Assembly (NCBI RefSeq): GCF_000003815.2
Contig: NC_049982.1
Location: 29,599,433 to 29,663,432 of the forward strand
Length of the DNA stretch: 64,000 nucleotides
Reading direction: 5' to 3'
Source: Branchiostoma floridae
Lineage: Eukaryota > Chordata > Leptocardii > Amphioxiformes > Branchiostomatidae
Shown one piece after another: positions 11,301-24,459 of the stretch (positions within the stretch are counted from its first letter, which is position 1; each line of letters begins with the position of its first letter). The translations under genes and the position numbers were made by a program. The notes under the pieces were generated by a model. That model did not search any database. It was not told the DNA's origin and saw nothing but the letters and a program-made list of their open reading frames with translations.

Positions 11301-14300
11301 TGCGGTTACCGAAGGGTTTTCTCAGCGGTTAGTGGTTATCCCCCAGGTGAGCCTTCATTTGTAAGTAGAAAAGTTACAATGTAATTTCGGGTACTCAAAT
11401 CACTTTCTACCTTCTGCCCACGGGATTTACTATGATATTCAAGTGTTGAAAGTAACGCAAACTTTGTTTGAAATTTCGTAAGTCCGCTCGTATGGGGTCG
11501 CTTTTTTGCGGTTACCGAAATGTTCGCTTAGCGGTTAGCGGTTATCCCCAGGTGAGCCTTCATTCGTATGTAGAAAAGTTACAAAGTAATTTTGGGTACT
11601 CAAATCATTTTCTACCTTCTGCCCACGGGTTTTACTATGATATTCAAGTGTTGAAAGTAACGCACACTTTGTTTGAAATTTCGTAAGTCCGATCGTATGG
11701 GGTCGCTTTTTTGCGGTTACCGAAAGGTTCGCTTAGCGGTTAGCGGTTATCCCCCAGGTGAGCCTTCATTCGTATGTAGAAAAGTTACGAAGTAATTTTG
11801 GATACTCAAATCACTTTCTACCTTCTACCCAGGAGTTTTACTATGATATTCAAGTGTTGAAAGTAACGCACACTTTGTTTGAAATTTCGTTAGTCCGACC
11901 GTATGGGGTCGCTTTTTTTGCGGTTACCGAAGGGTTCGCTTAGCGGTTAGCGGTTATNNNNNNNNNNNNNNNNNNNNNNNNNNNNNNNNNNNNNNNNNNN
12001 NNNNNNNNNNNNNNNNNNNNNNNNNNNNNNNNNNNNNNNNNNNNNNNNNNNNNNNNNNNNNNNNNNNNNNNNNNNNNNNNNNNNNNNNNNNNNNNNNNNN
12101 NNNNNNNNNNNNNNNNNNNNNNNNNNNNNNNNNNNNNNNNNNNNNNNNNNNNNNNNNNNNNNNNNNNNNNNNNNNNNNNNNNNNNNNNNNNNNNNNNNNN
12201 NNNNNNNNNNNNNNNNNNNNNNNNNNNNNNNNNNNNNNNNNTTTTACCATGATATTCAAGTGTTGAAAGTAACGCACACTTTGTTTGAAATTTCGTAAGT
12301 CCGATTGTATGGGGTCGCTTTTTTGCGGTTACCGAAGGGTTTTCTTAGCGGTTAGTGGTTATCCCCCAGGTTAGCGTTCATTTGTAAGTAGAAAAGTTAC
12401 AATGTAATTTCGGGTACTCAAATCACTTTCTACCTTCTGCCCACGGGATTTACTATGATATTCAAGTGTTGAAAGTAACGCACACTTTGTTCGAAATTTC
12501 GTAAGTCCGACCGTATGTGGTCGCTTTTTTTGCGGTTACCGAAGGGTTCGCTTAGCGGTTAGCATCAATCCCCCAGGTGAGCCTTCATTCGTATGTAGAA
12601 AAGTTACAAAGTGATTTTAGGCCTCAAATCACTTTCTACCTAATGCCCAGGGGTTTTACTATGATATTCAAGTATTGAAAGTAACGCACACTTTGTTTGA
12701 AATTTCGTAAGTCCGATCGTATGGGGTCGCTTTTTTGCGGTTACCGAAAGGTTCGCTTAGCGGTTAGCGGTTATCCCCCAGGTGAGCCTTCATTCGTATG
12801 TAGAAAAGTTACAAAGTGATTTTAGGCCTCAAATCACTTTCTACCTAATGGCCAGGGGTTTTACTATAATATTCAAGTATTGAAAGTAACGCACACTTTG
12901 TTTGAAATTTCGTAAGTCGGATCGTATGGGGTCGCTTTTTTACGGTTACCGAAAGGTTCGCTTAGCGGTTAGCGGTTATCCCCCAGGTGAGCATTCATTC
13001 GTATGTAGAAAAGTTACAAAGTAATTTTGGGTACTCAAATCACTTTCTTCCTTCTGCCCACGGGTTTTATTATGATATTTAAGTGTTGAAAGTAACGCAC
13101 ACTTTGTTTGAAATTTCGTTAGTCCGACCGTATGGGGTCGCTTTTTTTGCGGTTACCGAAGGGTTCGCTTAGCGGTTAGCGGTTATCCCCCAGGTGAGCC
13201 TTCATTCGTATGTAGAAAAGTTACAAAGTAATTTTAGGCACTCAAATCACTTTCTACCTTCTTCCCACGGGTTTTACTATGATATTCAAGTGTTGAAAGT
13301 AACGCACACTGTGTTTGAAATTTCGAAAGTCCGATCGTATGGGGTCGCTTTTTTGCGGTTACCGAAGGGTTCTCTTAGCGGTTATCCCCCAGGTGAGCCT
13401 TCATTCGTATGTAGAAAAGTTACAAAGTAATTTTGGGTACTCAAATTACTTTCTGCCTTCTGACCACGGGTTTTACCATGATATTCAAGTGTTGAAAGTA
13501 ACGCACACTTTGTTTGAAATTTCATAAGTCCGATTGCATGGGGTCGCTTTTTTGCGGTTACCGAAGGGTTTTCTTAGCGGTTAGTGGTTATCCCCCAGGT
13601 TAGCGTTCATTTGTAAGTAGAAAAGTTACAATGTAATTTCGGGTACTCAAATCACTTTCTATCTTCTGCCCACGGGATTTACTATGATATTCAAGTGTTG
13701 AAAGTAACGCACACTTTGTTCGAAATTTCGTAAGTCCGCTCGTATGGGGTCGCTTTTTGCGGTTACCGAAAGGTTCGCTTAGCGGTTAGCGGTTATCCCC
13801 CAGGTGAGGCTTCATTCGTATGTAGAAAAGTTACGAAGTAATTTTGGATACTCAAATCACTTTCTACCTTCTGCCCAGGGGTTTAACTATGATATTCAAG
13901 TGTTGAAAGTAACGCACACTTTGTTTGAAATTTCGTAAGTCCGACCGTATGTGGTCGCTTTTTTTGCGGTTACCGAAGGGTTCGCTTAGCGGTTAGCATC
14001 AATCCCCCAGGTGAGCCTTCATTCGTATGTAGAAAAGTTACAAAGTGATTTTAGGCCTCAAATCACTTTCTACCTAATGCCCAGGGGTTTTACTATGATA
14101 TTCAAGTATTGAAAGTAACGCACACTTTGTTTGAAATTTCGTAAGTCCGATTGTATGGGGTCGCTTTTTTGCGGTTACCGAAGGGTTTTCTCAGCGGTTA
14201 GTGGTAATCCCCCAGGTGAGCCTTCATTTGTAAGTAGAAAAGTTACAATGTAATTTCGGGTACTCAAATCACTTTCTACCTTCTGCCCACGGGATTTACT

Positions 14301-17300
14301 ATGATATTCAAGTGTTGAAAGTAACGCAAACTTTGTTTGAAATTTCGTAAGTCCGCTCGTATGGGGTCGCTTTTTTGCGGTTACCGAAATGTTCGCTTAG
14401 CGGTTAGCGGTTATCCCCAGGTGAGCCTTCATTCGTATGTAGAAAAGTTACAAAGTAATTTTGGGTACTCAAATCATTTTCTACCTTCTGCCCACGGGTT
14501 TTACTATGATATTCAAGTGTTGAAAGTAACGCAAACTTTGTTTGAAATTTCGTAAGTCCGATCGTATGGGGTCGCTTTTTTGCGGTTACCGAAAGGTTCG
14601 CTTAGCGGTTAGCGGTTATCCCCCAGGTGAGCCTTCATTCGTATGTAGAAAAGTTACGAAGTAATTTTGGATACTCAAATCACTTTCTACCTTCTACCCA
14701 GGAGTTTTACTATGATATTCAAGTGTTGAAAGTAACGCACACTTTGTTTGAAATTTCGTAAGTCCGACCGTATGGGGTCGCTTTTTTTGCGGTTACCGAA
14801 GGGTTCGCTTAGCGGTTATCCACCAGGTGAGCCTTCATTCGTATGTAGAAAAGTTACAAAGTAATTTTAGGCACTCAAATCACTTTCTACCTTCTTCCCA
14901 CGGGTTTGTTGAGGCGTTCGCGGGGCCGAAAGTAANNNNNNNNNNNNNNNNNNNNNNNNNNNNNNNNNNNNNNNNNNNNNNNNNNNNNNNNNNNNNNNNN
15001 NNNNNNNNNNNNNNNNNNNNNNNNNNNNNNNNNNNNNNNNNNNNNNNNNNNNNNNNNNNNNNNNNNNNNNNNNNNNNNNNNNNNNNNNNNNNNNNNNNNN
15101 NNNNNNNNNNTGATATTCAAGTGTTGAAAGTAACGCACACTTTGTTTGAAATTTCGTAAGTCCGATTGTATGGGGTCGCTTTTTTGCGGTTACCGAAGGG
15201 TTTTCTTAGCGGTTAGTGGTTATCCCCCAGGTTAGCGTTCATTTGTAAGTAGAAAAGTTACAATGTAATTTCGGGTACTCAAATCACTTTCTATCTTCTG
15301 CCCACGGGATTTACTATGATATTCAAGTGTTGAAAGTAACGCACACTTTGTTCGAAATTTCGTAAGTCCGCTCGTATGGGGTCGCTTTTTGCGGTTACCG
15401 AAAGGTTCGCTTAGCGGTTAGCGGTTATCCCCCAGGTGAGGCTTCATTCGTATGTAGAAAAGTTACGAAGTAATTTTGGATACTCAAATCACTTTCTACC
15501 TTCTGCCCAGGGGTTTAACTATGATATTCAAGTGTTGAAAGTAACGCACACTTTGTTTGAAATTTCGTAAGTCCGACCGTATGTGGTCGCTTTTTTTGCG
15601 GTTACCGAAGGGTTCGCTTAGCGGTTAGCATCAATCCCCCAGGTGAGCCTTCATTCGTATGTAGAAAAGTTACAAAGTGATTTTAGGCCTCAAATCACTT
15701 TCTACCTAATGCCCAGGGGTTTTACTATGATATTCAAGTATTGAAAGTAACGCACACTTTGTTTGAAATTTCGTAAGTCCGATTGTATGGGGTCGCTTTT
15801 TTGCGGTTACCGAAAGGTTCTCTTAGCGGTTAGCGGTTATCCCCCAGGTGAGCCTTCATTTGTAAGTAGAAAAGTTACAATGTAATTTCGGGTACTCAAA
15901 TCACTTTCTACCTTCTGCCCACGGGATTTACTATGATATTCAAGTGNNNNNNNNNNNNNNNNNNNNNNNNNNNNNNNNNNNNNNNNNNNNNNNNNNNNNN
16001 NNNNNNNNNNNNNNNNNNNNNNNNNNNNNNNNNNNNNNNNNNNNNNTCGTAAGTCCGCTCGTATGGGGTCGCTTTTTAGATGTTACCGAAATGTTCGCTT
16101 AGCGGTTAGCGGTTATCCCCAGGTGAGCCTTCATTTGTAAGTAGAAAAGTTACAAAGTAGTTTTGGGTACTCAAATCATTTTCTACCTTCTGCCCACGGG
16201 TTTTACTATGATATTCAAGTGTTGAAAGTAACGCACACTTTGTTTGAAATTTCGTAAGTCCGATCGGATGGGGTCGCTTTTTTGCGGTTACCGAAAGGTT
16301 CGCTTAGCGGTTAGCGGTTATCCCCCAGGTGAGCCTTCATTCGTATGTAGAAAAGTTACGAAGTAATTTTGGATACTCAAATCACTTTCTACCTTCTACG
16401 CAGGGGTTTTACTATGATATTCAAGTGTTGAAAGTAACGCACACTTTGTTTGAAATTTCGTAAGTCCGACCGTATGGGGTCGCTTTTTTTGCGGTTACCG
16501 AAGGGTTCGCTTAGCGGTTATCCCCCAGGTGAGCCTTCATTCGTATGTAGAAAAGTTACAAAGTAATTTTAGGCACTCAAATCACTTTCTACCTTCTTCC
16601 CACGGGTTTTACTATGATATTCAAGTGTTGAAAGTAACGCACACTGTGTTTGAAATTTCGTAAGTCCGATCGTATGGGGTCGCTTTTTTGCGGTTACCGA
16701 AGGGTTCGCTTAGCGGTTATCCCCCAGGTGAGCCTTCATTCGTATGTAGAAAAGTTACAAAGTAATTTTGGGTACTCAAATTACTTTCTGCCTTCTGACC
16801 ACGGGTTTACCATGATATTCAAGTGTTGAAAGTAACGCACACTTTGTTTGAAATTTCGTAAGTCCGATTGTATGGGGTCGCTTTTTTGCGGTTACCGAAG
16901 GGTTTTCTTAGCGGTTAGTGGTTATCCCCCAGGTTAGCGTTCATTTGTAAGTAGAAAAGTTACAATGTAATTTCGGGTACTCAAATCACTTTCTATCTTC
17001 TGCCCACGGGATTTACTATGATATTCAAGTGTTGAAAGTAACGCACACTTTGTTCGAAATTTCGTAAGTCCGCTCGTATGGGGTCGCTTTTTGCGGTTAC
17101 CGAAAGGTTCGCTTAGCGGTTAGCGGTTATCCCCCAGGTGAGCCTTCATTCGTATGTAGAAAAGTTACGAAGTAATTTTGGATACTCAAATCACTTTCTA
17201 CCTTCTGCCCAGGGGTTTAACTATGATATTCAAGTGTTGAAAGTAACGCACACTTTGTTTGAAATTTCGTAAGTCCGACCGTATGTGGTCGCTTTTTTTG

Positions 17301-20300
17301 CGGTTACCGAAGGGTTCGCTTAGCGGTTAGCATCAATCCCCCAGGTGAGCCTTCATTCGTATGTAGAAAAGTTACAAAGTGATTTTAGGCCTCAAATCAC
17401 TTTCTACCTAATGCCCAGGGGTTTTACTATGATATTCAAGTATTGAAAGTAACGCACACTTTGTTTGAAATTTCGTAAGTCCGATTGTATGGGGTCGCTT
17501 TTTTGCGGTTACCGAAAGGTTCGCTTAGCAGTTAGCGGTTATCCCCCAGGTGAGCCTTCATTCGTATGTAGAAAAGTTACAATGTAATTTTGGGTACTCA
17601 AATCACTTTCTACCTTCTGCCCAGGGGTTTTACTATGATATTCAAGTGTTGAAAGTAACGCACACTTTGTTTGAAATTTCGTAAGTCCGACCGTATGGAG
17701 TCGCTTTTTTTGCGGTTACCGAAGGGTTCGCTTAGCGGTTAGCGGTTATCCCCCAGGTGAGCCTTCATTCGTATGTAGAAAAGTTACAAAGTGATTTTAG
17801 GCCTCAAATCACTTTCTACCTAATGCCCACAGGTTTTACTATGATATTCAAGTATTGAAAGTAACGCACACTTTGTTTGAAATTTCGTAAGTCCGATAGT
17901 ATGGGGTCGCTTTTTTGCGGTTACCGAAAGGTTCGCTTATCGGTTAGCGGTTATCCCCCAGGTGAGCCTTCATTCGTATGTAGAAAAGTTACAAAGTAAT
18001 TTTAGGCACTCAAATCACTTTCTACCTTCTTCCCACGGGTTTACTATGATATTCAAGTGTTGAAAGTAACGCACACTGTGTTTGAAATTTCGTAAGTCCG
18101 ATCGTATGGGGTCGCTTTTTTGCGGTTACCGAAGGGTTCGCTTAGCGGTTATCCCCCCGGTGAGCCTTCATTCGTATGTAGAAAAGTTACAAAGTAATTT
18201 TGGGTACTCAAATTACTTTCTGCCTTCTGACCACGGGTTTTACCATGATATTCAAGTGTTGAAAGTAACGCACACTTTGTTTGAAATTTCGTAAGTCCGA
18301 TTGTATGGGGTCGCTTTTTTGCGGTTACCGAAGGGTTTTCTCAGCGGTTATTGGTTATCCCCCAGGTGAGCCTTCATTTGTAAGTAGAAAAGTTACAATG
18401 TGATTTCGGGTACTCAAATCACTTTCTACCTTCTGCCCACGGGATTTACTATGATATTCAAGTGTTGAAAGTAACGCAAACTTTGTTTGAAATTTCGTAA
18501 GTCCGCTCGTATGGGGTCGCTTTTTTGCGGTTACCGAAATGTTCGCTTAGCGGTTAGCGGTTATCCCCAGGTGAGCCTTCATTCGTATGTAGAAAAGTTA
18601 CAAAGTAATTTTGGGTACTCAAATCATTTTCTACCTTCTGCCCACGGGTTTTACTATGATATTCAAGTGTTGAAAGTAACGCACACTTTGTTTGAAATTT
18701 CGTAAGTCCGATCGGATGGGGTCGCTTTTTTGCGGTTACCGAAAGGTTCGCTTAGCGGTTATTGGTTATCCCCCAGGTGAGCCTTCATTCGTATGTAGAA
18801 CAGTTACGAAGTAATTTTGGATACTCAAATCACTTTCTACCTTCTACCCAGGGGTTCTACTATGATATTCAAGTGTTGAAAGTAACGCACACTTTGTTTG
18901 CAATTTCGTAAGTCCGACCGTATGGGGTCGCTTTTTTTGCGGTTACCGAAGGGTTCGCTTAGCGGTTAGCGGTTATCCCCCAGGTGAGCCTTCATTCGTA
19001 TGTAGAAAAGTTAAAAAGTGATTTTAGGCCTCAAATCACTTTCTACCTAATGCCCACGGGTTTTACCATGATATTCAAGTGTTGAAAGTAACGCACACTT
19101 TGTTTGAAATNNNNNNNNNNNNNNNNNNNNNNNNNNNNNNNNNNNNNNNNNNNNNNNNNNNNNNNNNNNNNNNNNNNNNNNNNNNNNNNNNNNNNNNNNN
19201 NNNNNNNNNNGTACGCACACTTTGTTTGAAATTTCGTAAGTCCGACCGTATGGGGTAGCTTTTTTGCGGTTACCGAAAGGTTCGCTTAGCGATTATCCCC
19301 CAGGAGAGCCTTCATTCGTATGTAGAATAGTTACAAAGTAATTTTGGGCACTCAAATCACTTTCTACCTTCTGACCACGGGTTTTACTATGATATTCAAG
19401 TGTTGAAAGTAACGCACACTTTGTTTTTAAAATTTCAAAAGCCAAATCGTATGGGGTCGCTTTCTTGTGGATACCGAAAGATTCGCTTAGCGGTTAGCGG
19501 ATAACACCCAGGTGAGCCTTCATTCGTATGTAGAAAAGTTACAAAGTAATTTTAGGCACTCAAATCACTTTCTACCTTCTGCCCAGGGGTTTTTCTATGA
19601 TATTCAAGTGTTGAAAATAACGCACACTTTGTTTGAAATTTCGTAAGTCCGATCGTATGGGGTCGCTTTTTTTCGGTTACCGAAGGGTTTGCCTAGCGGT
19701 TAGCGGTTATCCCCCTGGTGAGCGTTCATTCGTATGTAGAAAAGCTACAATGTAATTTTTGGTACTCAAATCACTTTCTACCTTCTGCCCACGGCATTTA
19801 TTATGATATTCAAGTGTTGAAAGTAACGCACACTTTGTTTGAAATTTCGTAAGTCCGACCGTATGGGGTCGTTTTTTTTTGCGGTTACCGAAGGGTTCGC
19901 TTAGCGGTTAGCGGTTATCCCTCAGGTGAGCCTTCATTCGTATGTAGAAAAGTTACAAAGTAATTTTAGGCACTCAAATCACTTTCTACCTTCTGCCCAG
20001 GGGTTTTTCTATGATATTCAAGTGTTGAAAATAACGCACACTTTGTTTGAAATTTCGTAAGTCCGATCGTATGGGGTCGCTTTTTTTCGGTTACCGAAGG
20101 GTTTGCCTAGCGGTTAGCGGTTATCCCCCTGGTGAGCGTTCATTCGTATGTAGAAAAGCTACAATGTAATTTTTGGTACTCAAATCACTTTCTACCTTCT
20201 GCCCACGGCATTTATTATGATATTCAAGTGTTGAAAGTAACGCACACTTTGTTTGAAATTTCGTAAGTCCGACCGTATGGGGTCGCTTTTTTTGCGGTTA

Positions 20301-22148
20301 CCGAAGGGTTCCCTCAGCGGTTAGCGGTTATCCCCCAGGTTAGCCTTCATTCGTATGTAGAAAAGTTACAAAGTAATTTTAGGCACTCAAATCACTTTCT
20401 CCCTTCTGCCCACGGGTTTTACTATGATATTCAAGTGTTGAAAGTAACGCACACTTTGTTTGAAATTTCGTAAGTCCGATAGTATGGGGTCGCTTTTTTG
20501 CGGTTACCGAAAGGTTCGCTTAGCGGTTAGCGGTTATCTCCCAGATGAGCCTTCATTCGTATGTAGAAAAGTTACAAAGTAATTTTGGGTAATCAAATCA
20601 CTTCTGCCCAGGGGTCCCACTATGATATTCAAGTGTTGAAAGTTACGCACACTTTGTCAGAAAGTTCGTAAGTCCGACCTTATGGGGTCACTGGGTTACG
20701 GTTACCGAAAGGTTCGCTTAGCGGTTATCCCCCAGGTGAGCCTTCATTCGTATGTAGAAAAGTTACAAAGTAATTTTAGGCACTCAAATCACTTTCTACC
20801 TAATGCCGACGGGTTTTACTATGATATTCAAGTGTTGAAAGTAACGCACACTTTGTTTGAAATTTCGTAAGTCCGACCGTACGGGTCGCTTTTTTGCGGT
20901 TACCGAAAGGTTCGCTTAGCGGTTATCCCCCAGGTGAGCCTTCATTCGTATGTAGAAAAGTTACAAAGTAATTTCGGGTACTCAAATCACTTTCTACCTA
21001 ATGCCCACGGGTTTTACTATGATATTCTAGTGTTGAAAGTAACGCACACTTTGTTTGAAATTTCGTAAGTCCGATCGTATGGGGTCGCTTTTTTGCGGTT
21101 ACCGAAGGGTTCGCTTATGCGTAGATTATGCCCTTGGTGAGCCTTGCAATTCGTATGTAGAAACTAGTTACAAAGTAATTTTAGGCACTCAAATCACTTT
21201 CTACCTTCTGCCCACGGGTTTTACTATGATATTCAAGTGTTGAAAGTAACGCACACTTTGTTTGAAATTTCCTAAGTCCGACCGTATGGGGTCGCTTTTT
21301 TTTAGGTTACCGAAGGGTTCGCTTAGCGGTTAGCGGTTATCCCCCAGGTGAGCCTTCATTCGTATGTAGAAAAGTTACAAAGTTATTTTAGGCCTCCAAT
21401 CACTTACTGCCTTCTGCCGACGGGTTTTACTATGATATTCAAGTGTTGAAAGTAACGCACACTTTGTTTGAAATTTCGTAAGTCCGATCGTATGGGGTCG
21501 TTTTTTGCGGGTTCCGAAGGGGTTGCTTATCGGTTAGCGGCAATACCCCAGGTGAGCCTTCATTCGTATGTAGTAATGTTACAAAGTAATTTCGGGTACT
21601 CAAATCACTTTCTACCTAATGCCCCCGGGTTTTACTATGATATTCAAGTATTGAAAGTAACGCACACTTTGTTTGAAATTTCGTAAGTCCGATAGTATGG
21701 GGTCGCTTTTTTGCGGTTACCGAAAGGTTCGCTTAGCGGCTAGCGGTTATCCCCCAGGTGAGCCTTCATTCGTATGTAGAAAAGTTACAAAGTAATTTTT
21801 GGTACTCAAATCACTTTCTACCTTCTGCCCAGGGGTTTTACTATGATATTCAAGTGTTGAAAGTAACGCACACTTTGTTTGAAATCTCGTAAGTCCGACC
21901 GTATGGGGTCGCTTTTTTTGCGGTTACCGAAGGGTTCGCTTAGCGGTTAGCGGTTATCCCCCAGGTGAGCCTTCATTCGTATGTAGAAAAGTTACAAAGT
22001 AACTTTGGGTACTCAAATCACTTTCTACCTTCTGCCCACGGGTTTTACTATGATATTTAAGTGTTGAAAGTAACGCACACTTTGTTTGAAATTTCGTAAG
22101 TCCGATCGTATGGGGTCGCTTTTTTGCGGTTACCGAAGGGTTCGCTTA
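8369..22148. repeat. ~205 bp tandem satellite array, continuation
   Basis: Same unit, strand and phase as the block before the LINE, giving roughly 90 copies in the two parts together. Assembly gaps lie at 10,548-11,181, 11,958-12,241, 14,936-15,110, 15,947-16,046 and 19,111-19,210; the last two are exactly 100 bases. Sequence next to some gaps departs abruptly from the unit (10,523-10,547 and 14,909-14,935), which suggests poorly resolved joins. Copies near the right edge (19,430-21,700) are the most divergent, as is common at array borders. The array stops within a unit at CGCTTATAAATAG, about 175 bp before the first visible GTPase exon. Confidence 0.97.
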
Positions 22149-22323
22149 TAAATAGATTATGCTTGATAGATTTTGCAAATTTTAACAATATTTTACTTTC
22201 AACGTCATGATAACCGAGAAGAAGGTGTATGTGCCACCACAAGATTTTGGGCAACACCTCAGTGTCTAGCCTAATATTAGCAGCATATCACGTCCGAATT
22301 CTACTCTCTTTTGTTTCACACAG

Positions 22324-23659
22324 GGTTCAACGTGGAGACGATTGAATACAAGAACGTCAAGTTCACATCTTGGGACGTCGGTGGACGTGATAAAATCGTA
22401 AGTAGGATAGTAATCAAGTTCGTTGTATGCGTGTTAAGAGTATTCTATGTCGGGGACATTTGACGTAGGTGATATATTAATTGTGAGCTGTCATTGAGTA
22501 CCATTTAGGCCGGGAAGGTATGGGGTTTTATTTGAATTCTGCAACTCGGCGATACAAAAGCGCCGACTAGCAATCTATGCTGTTCCTGCAGCTTTTGAGA
22601 TGGTGACCCGAAGGTGTCAGAATACCAAGACGGCGGCACCCGTCAATGTGAAAGGGTGTATAAAACAGATTTGACTTATTAATAACCTGTGAATATTGTC
22701 AAGACAGCTTTTGTTTATGTTCTCACAGAGACCTTTGTATCGTCACTATTACCCGAACACGGACGCCATCATCTTTGTGTTGGACAGCAACGACAGGGAT
22801 CGGTTACCGGAAATGCGTCAGGAGATTGGAATGTACCTGACCGAGGATGAACTGCGCGACTGCCTCTTTCTCATTCTTGCCAACAAACAGGTAAAACTTT
22901 TTGAAAGATTTTATTTTTGCATTGTGGTATTTTTAATAACAGTTCATAGATTACAATGATAGGACTTTTTTTTATATTTTTAGAAAATACGGGTACTTAT
23001 TGAATACATGCAAATTGCACACTATCACCATACATTGTTTTAGTCAGTGGACTAGAAATGTCTGTTTTTTTTTTCTTGAAGGACATGCCAAACGCCCTTC
23101 CGCCTGACGTCATAAGAGAGAAATTGGAGTTGGACACGTTGCTGGAAGGCCGTCAGTGGCGTGAGTATAACAATATTTTGGCGACGCCTCAGGGCGGAGA
23201 AATATCTCTTAAACCTTTTTATACGCCCATATTGCATTGATTAACGTACAGGAGAGAACAAAAGTGGATTCTATTGTGTGGCATTTGCTTGTTCCTAGTG
23301 TCTTCATAAAACTGATCAGAAATAGCACTATGTTTTAAAATTCTGCTCACAAACGGAACGCCAGGTTGAGAGTTTGTGTTTCTTTTGCAACGCTGGCTCG
23401 TCTAAAATTTGTCTCTCTACCTTTTTTCCTAACCCCAGATCTTCAGCCAGCCTCGGCTAAGGAGGGAAACGGTCTGTACGAGGGACTAGACTGGCTGGCC
23501 GCCAAACTCGCTTCTAAAGAGGCACACGAGTACGTCACACAGTCGGTAGTGGAGGCGAAGGACGATGCCGTCACGATAACCAAGTCCAACCCCATCAAAT
23601 CGGCAGTGAGATACTTCAAGTCGTGGTGGGGCAACGTGGGACAGGCGACGGCTACATGA
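22324..23659 (+). CDS. ARF-family small GTPase, 3' exons only, with C-terminal extension
   Basis: Four exons join in frame: 22,324-22,397, 22,729-22,890, 23,082-23,160 and 23,439-23,659 (TGA). They encode about 178 residues from [10 protein letters not shown] to the C terminus. ARF landmarks follow in order: WDVGGRDKI (switch 2), [26 protein letters not shown] (guanine specificity, split by an intron), and [15 protein letters not shown] (the SA motif region plus the ARF-typical LYEGLDWL). Two things are odd. The catalytic glutamine of WDVGGQ is Arg, encoded by CGT, which differs from either Gln codon by two bases. About 46 residues also follow the usual ARF end, finishing [16 protein letters not shown]. 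The myristoylated N terminus, P-loop and switch 1 would be in upstream exons not found in this window, so the satellite array sits in the intron or the gene is truncated. AATAAA at 24,229 could end the transcript. Assignment to the ARF/ARL family is secure; the member is not identified. Confidence 0.88.
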
Positions 23660-24359
23660 ACAAACTTTGCAAGCTGATATAGTGTATAAACTGGACTAAC
23701 AGACCACTGAGAAGGTCCAATAGAATCTAATAATATGTTGATAGAAGGCTACTTATGGCCTCACGCTCGTGGACATAGACCTAATTATCTTTGAAAACTT
23801 GCGAATGGGTAATACACAAAACAATGGTCCATTTCTCTACAAAGGAATGTTTTATGGAGTATCCGATGTTTTAAAATCTTAACAAACACTAATTTCTGTT
23901 TTAAGCCAGGAATTGACTGTAAAAACTTTGTAAAATGAGTATCAGAGTCTCTTCGACTTTGCTCCTGTTGTTTTCTTGGAATCTGGGGGATCAGAATGCT
24001 CCCAAAATGCAGAAGCCTCTACTGTATTACTTAGAATTTAAATTCATTCATAGACGGCACAGTTATACACTGGTGACTAGTAAATATTCATTAGGTGCCG
24101 GGAAAAAATTTATAAAATCTCTGTTCTATAATGTGTTTGAAATTTTAAGTTAGCTTTCGCTAAGGTACTGGTGAGAAATATACAGCAAACTGTTTTTAAA
24201 GTGTTAAAGTGTTAAGTGCTAAGAAAATAATAAACTCTTCTTTGTTCTATTGTTTAAAACTTTTTAGTTCGGAGGACAGACCGAAGTAAAGTACTGTTGT
24301 ACAGGGAGTAATATACAATGTTGAAAAAAATATTACGATATATGCTTGCATTCTAATCC
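23660..24359. other. Probable 3' UTR and flank of the ARF-like gene
   Basis: AT-rich sequence without a convincing open frame follows the GTPase stop and ends at an assembly gap. A short open frame at 23,935-24,153 has no recognisable features. Confidence 0.5.
24229..24234 (+). terminator. Candidate poly(A) signal of the ARF-like gene
   Basis: AATAAA lies 570 bp after the GTPase stop codon in AT-rich sequence and is followed by T-rich stretches. No transcript evidence is available. Confidence 0.4.
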
Positions 24360-24459
24360 NNNNNNNNNNNNNNNNNNNNNNNNNNNNNNNNNNNNNNNNN
24401 NNNNNNNNNNNNNNNNNNNNNNNNNNNNNNNNNNNNNNNNNNNNNNNNNNNNNNNNNNN
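24360..24459. other. Assembly gap, 100 N
   Basis: A gap of exactly 100 bases separates the GTPase 3' flank from the second satellite block. The true distance and the order of the two pieces are therefore uncertain. Confidence 0.99.
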
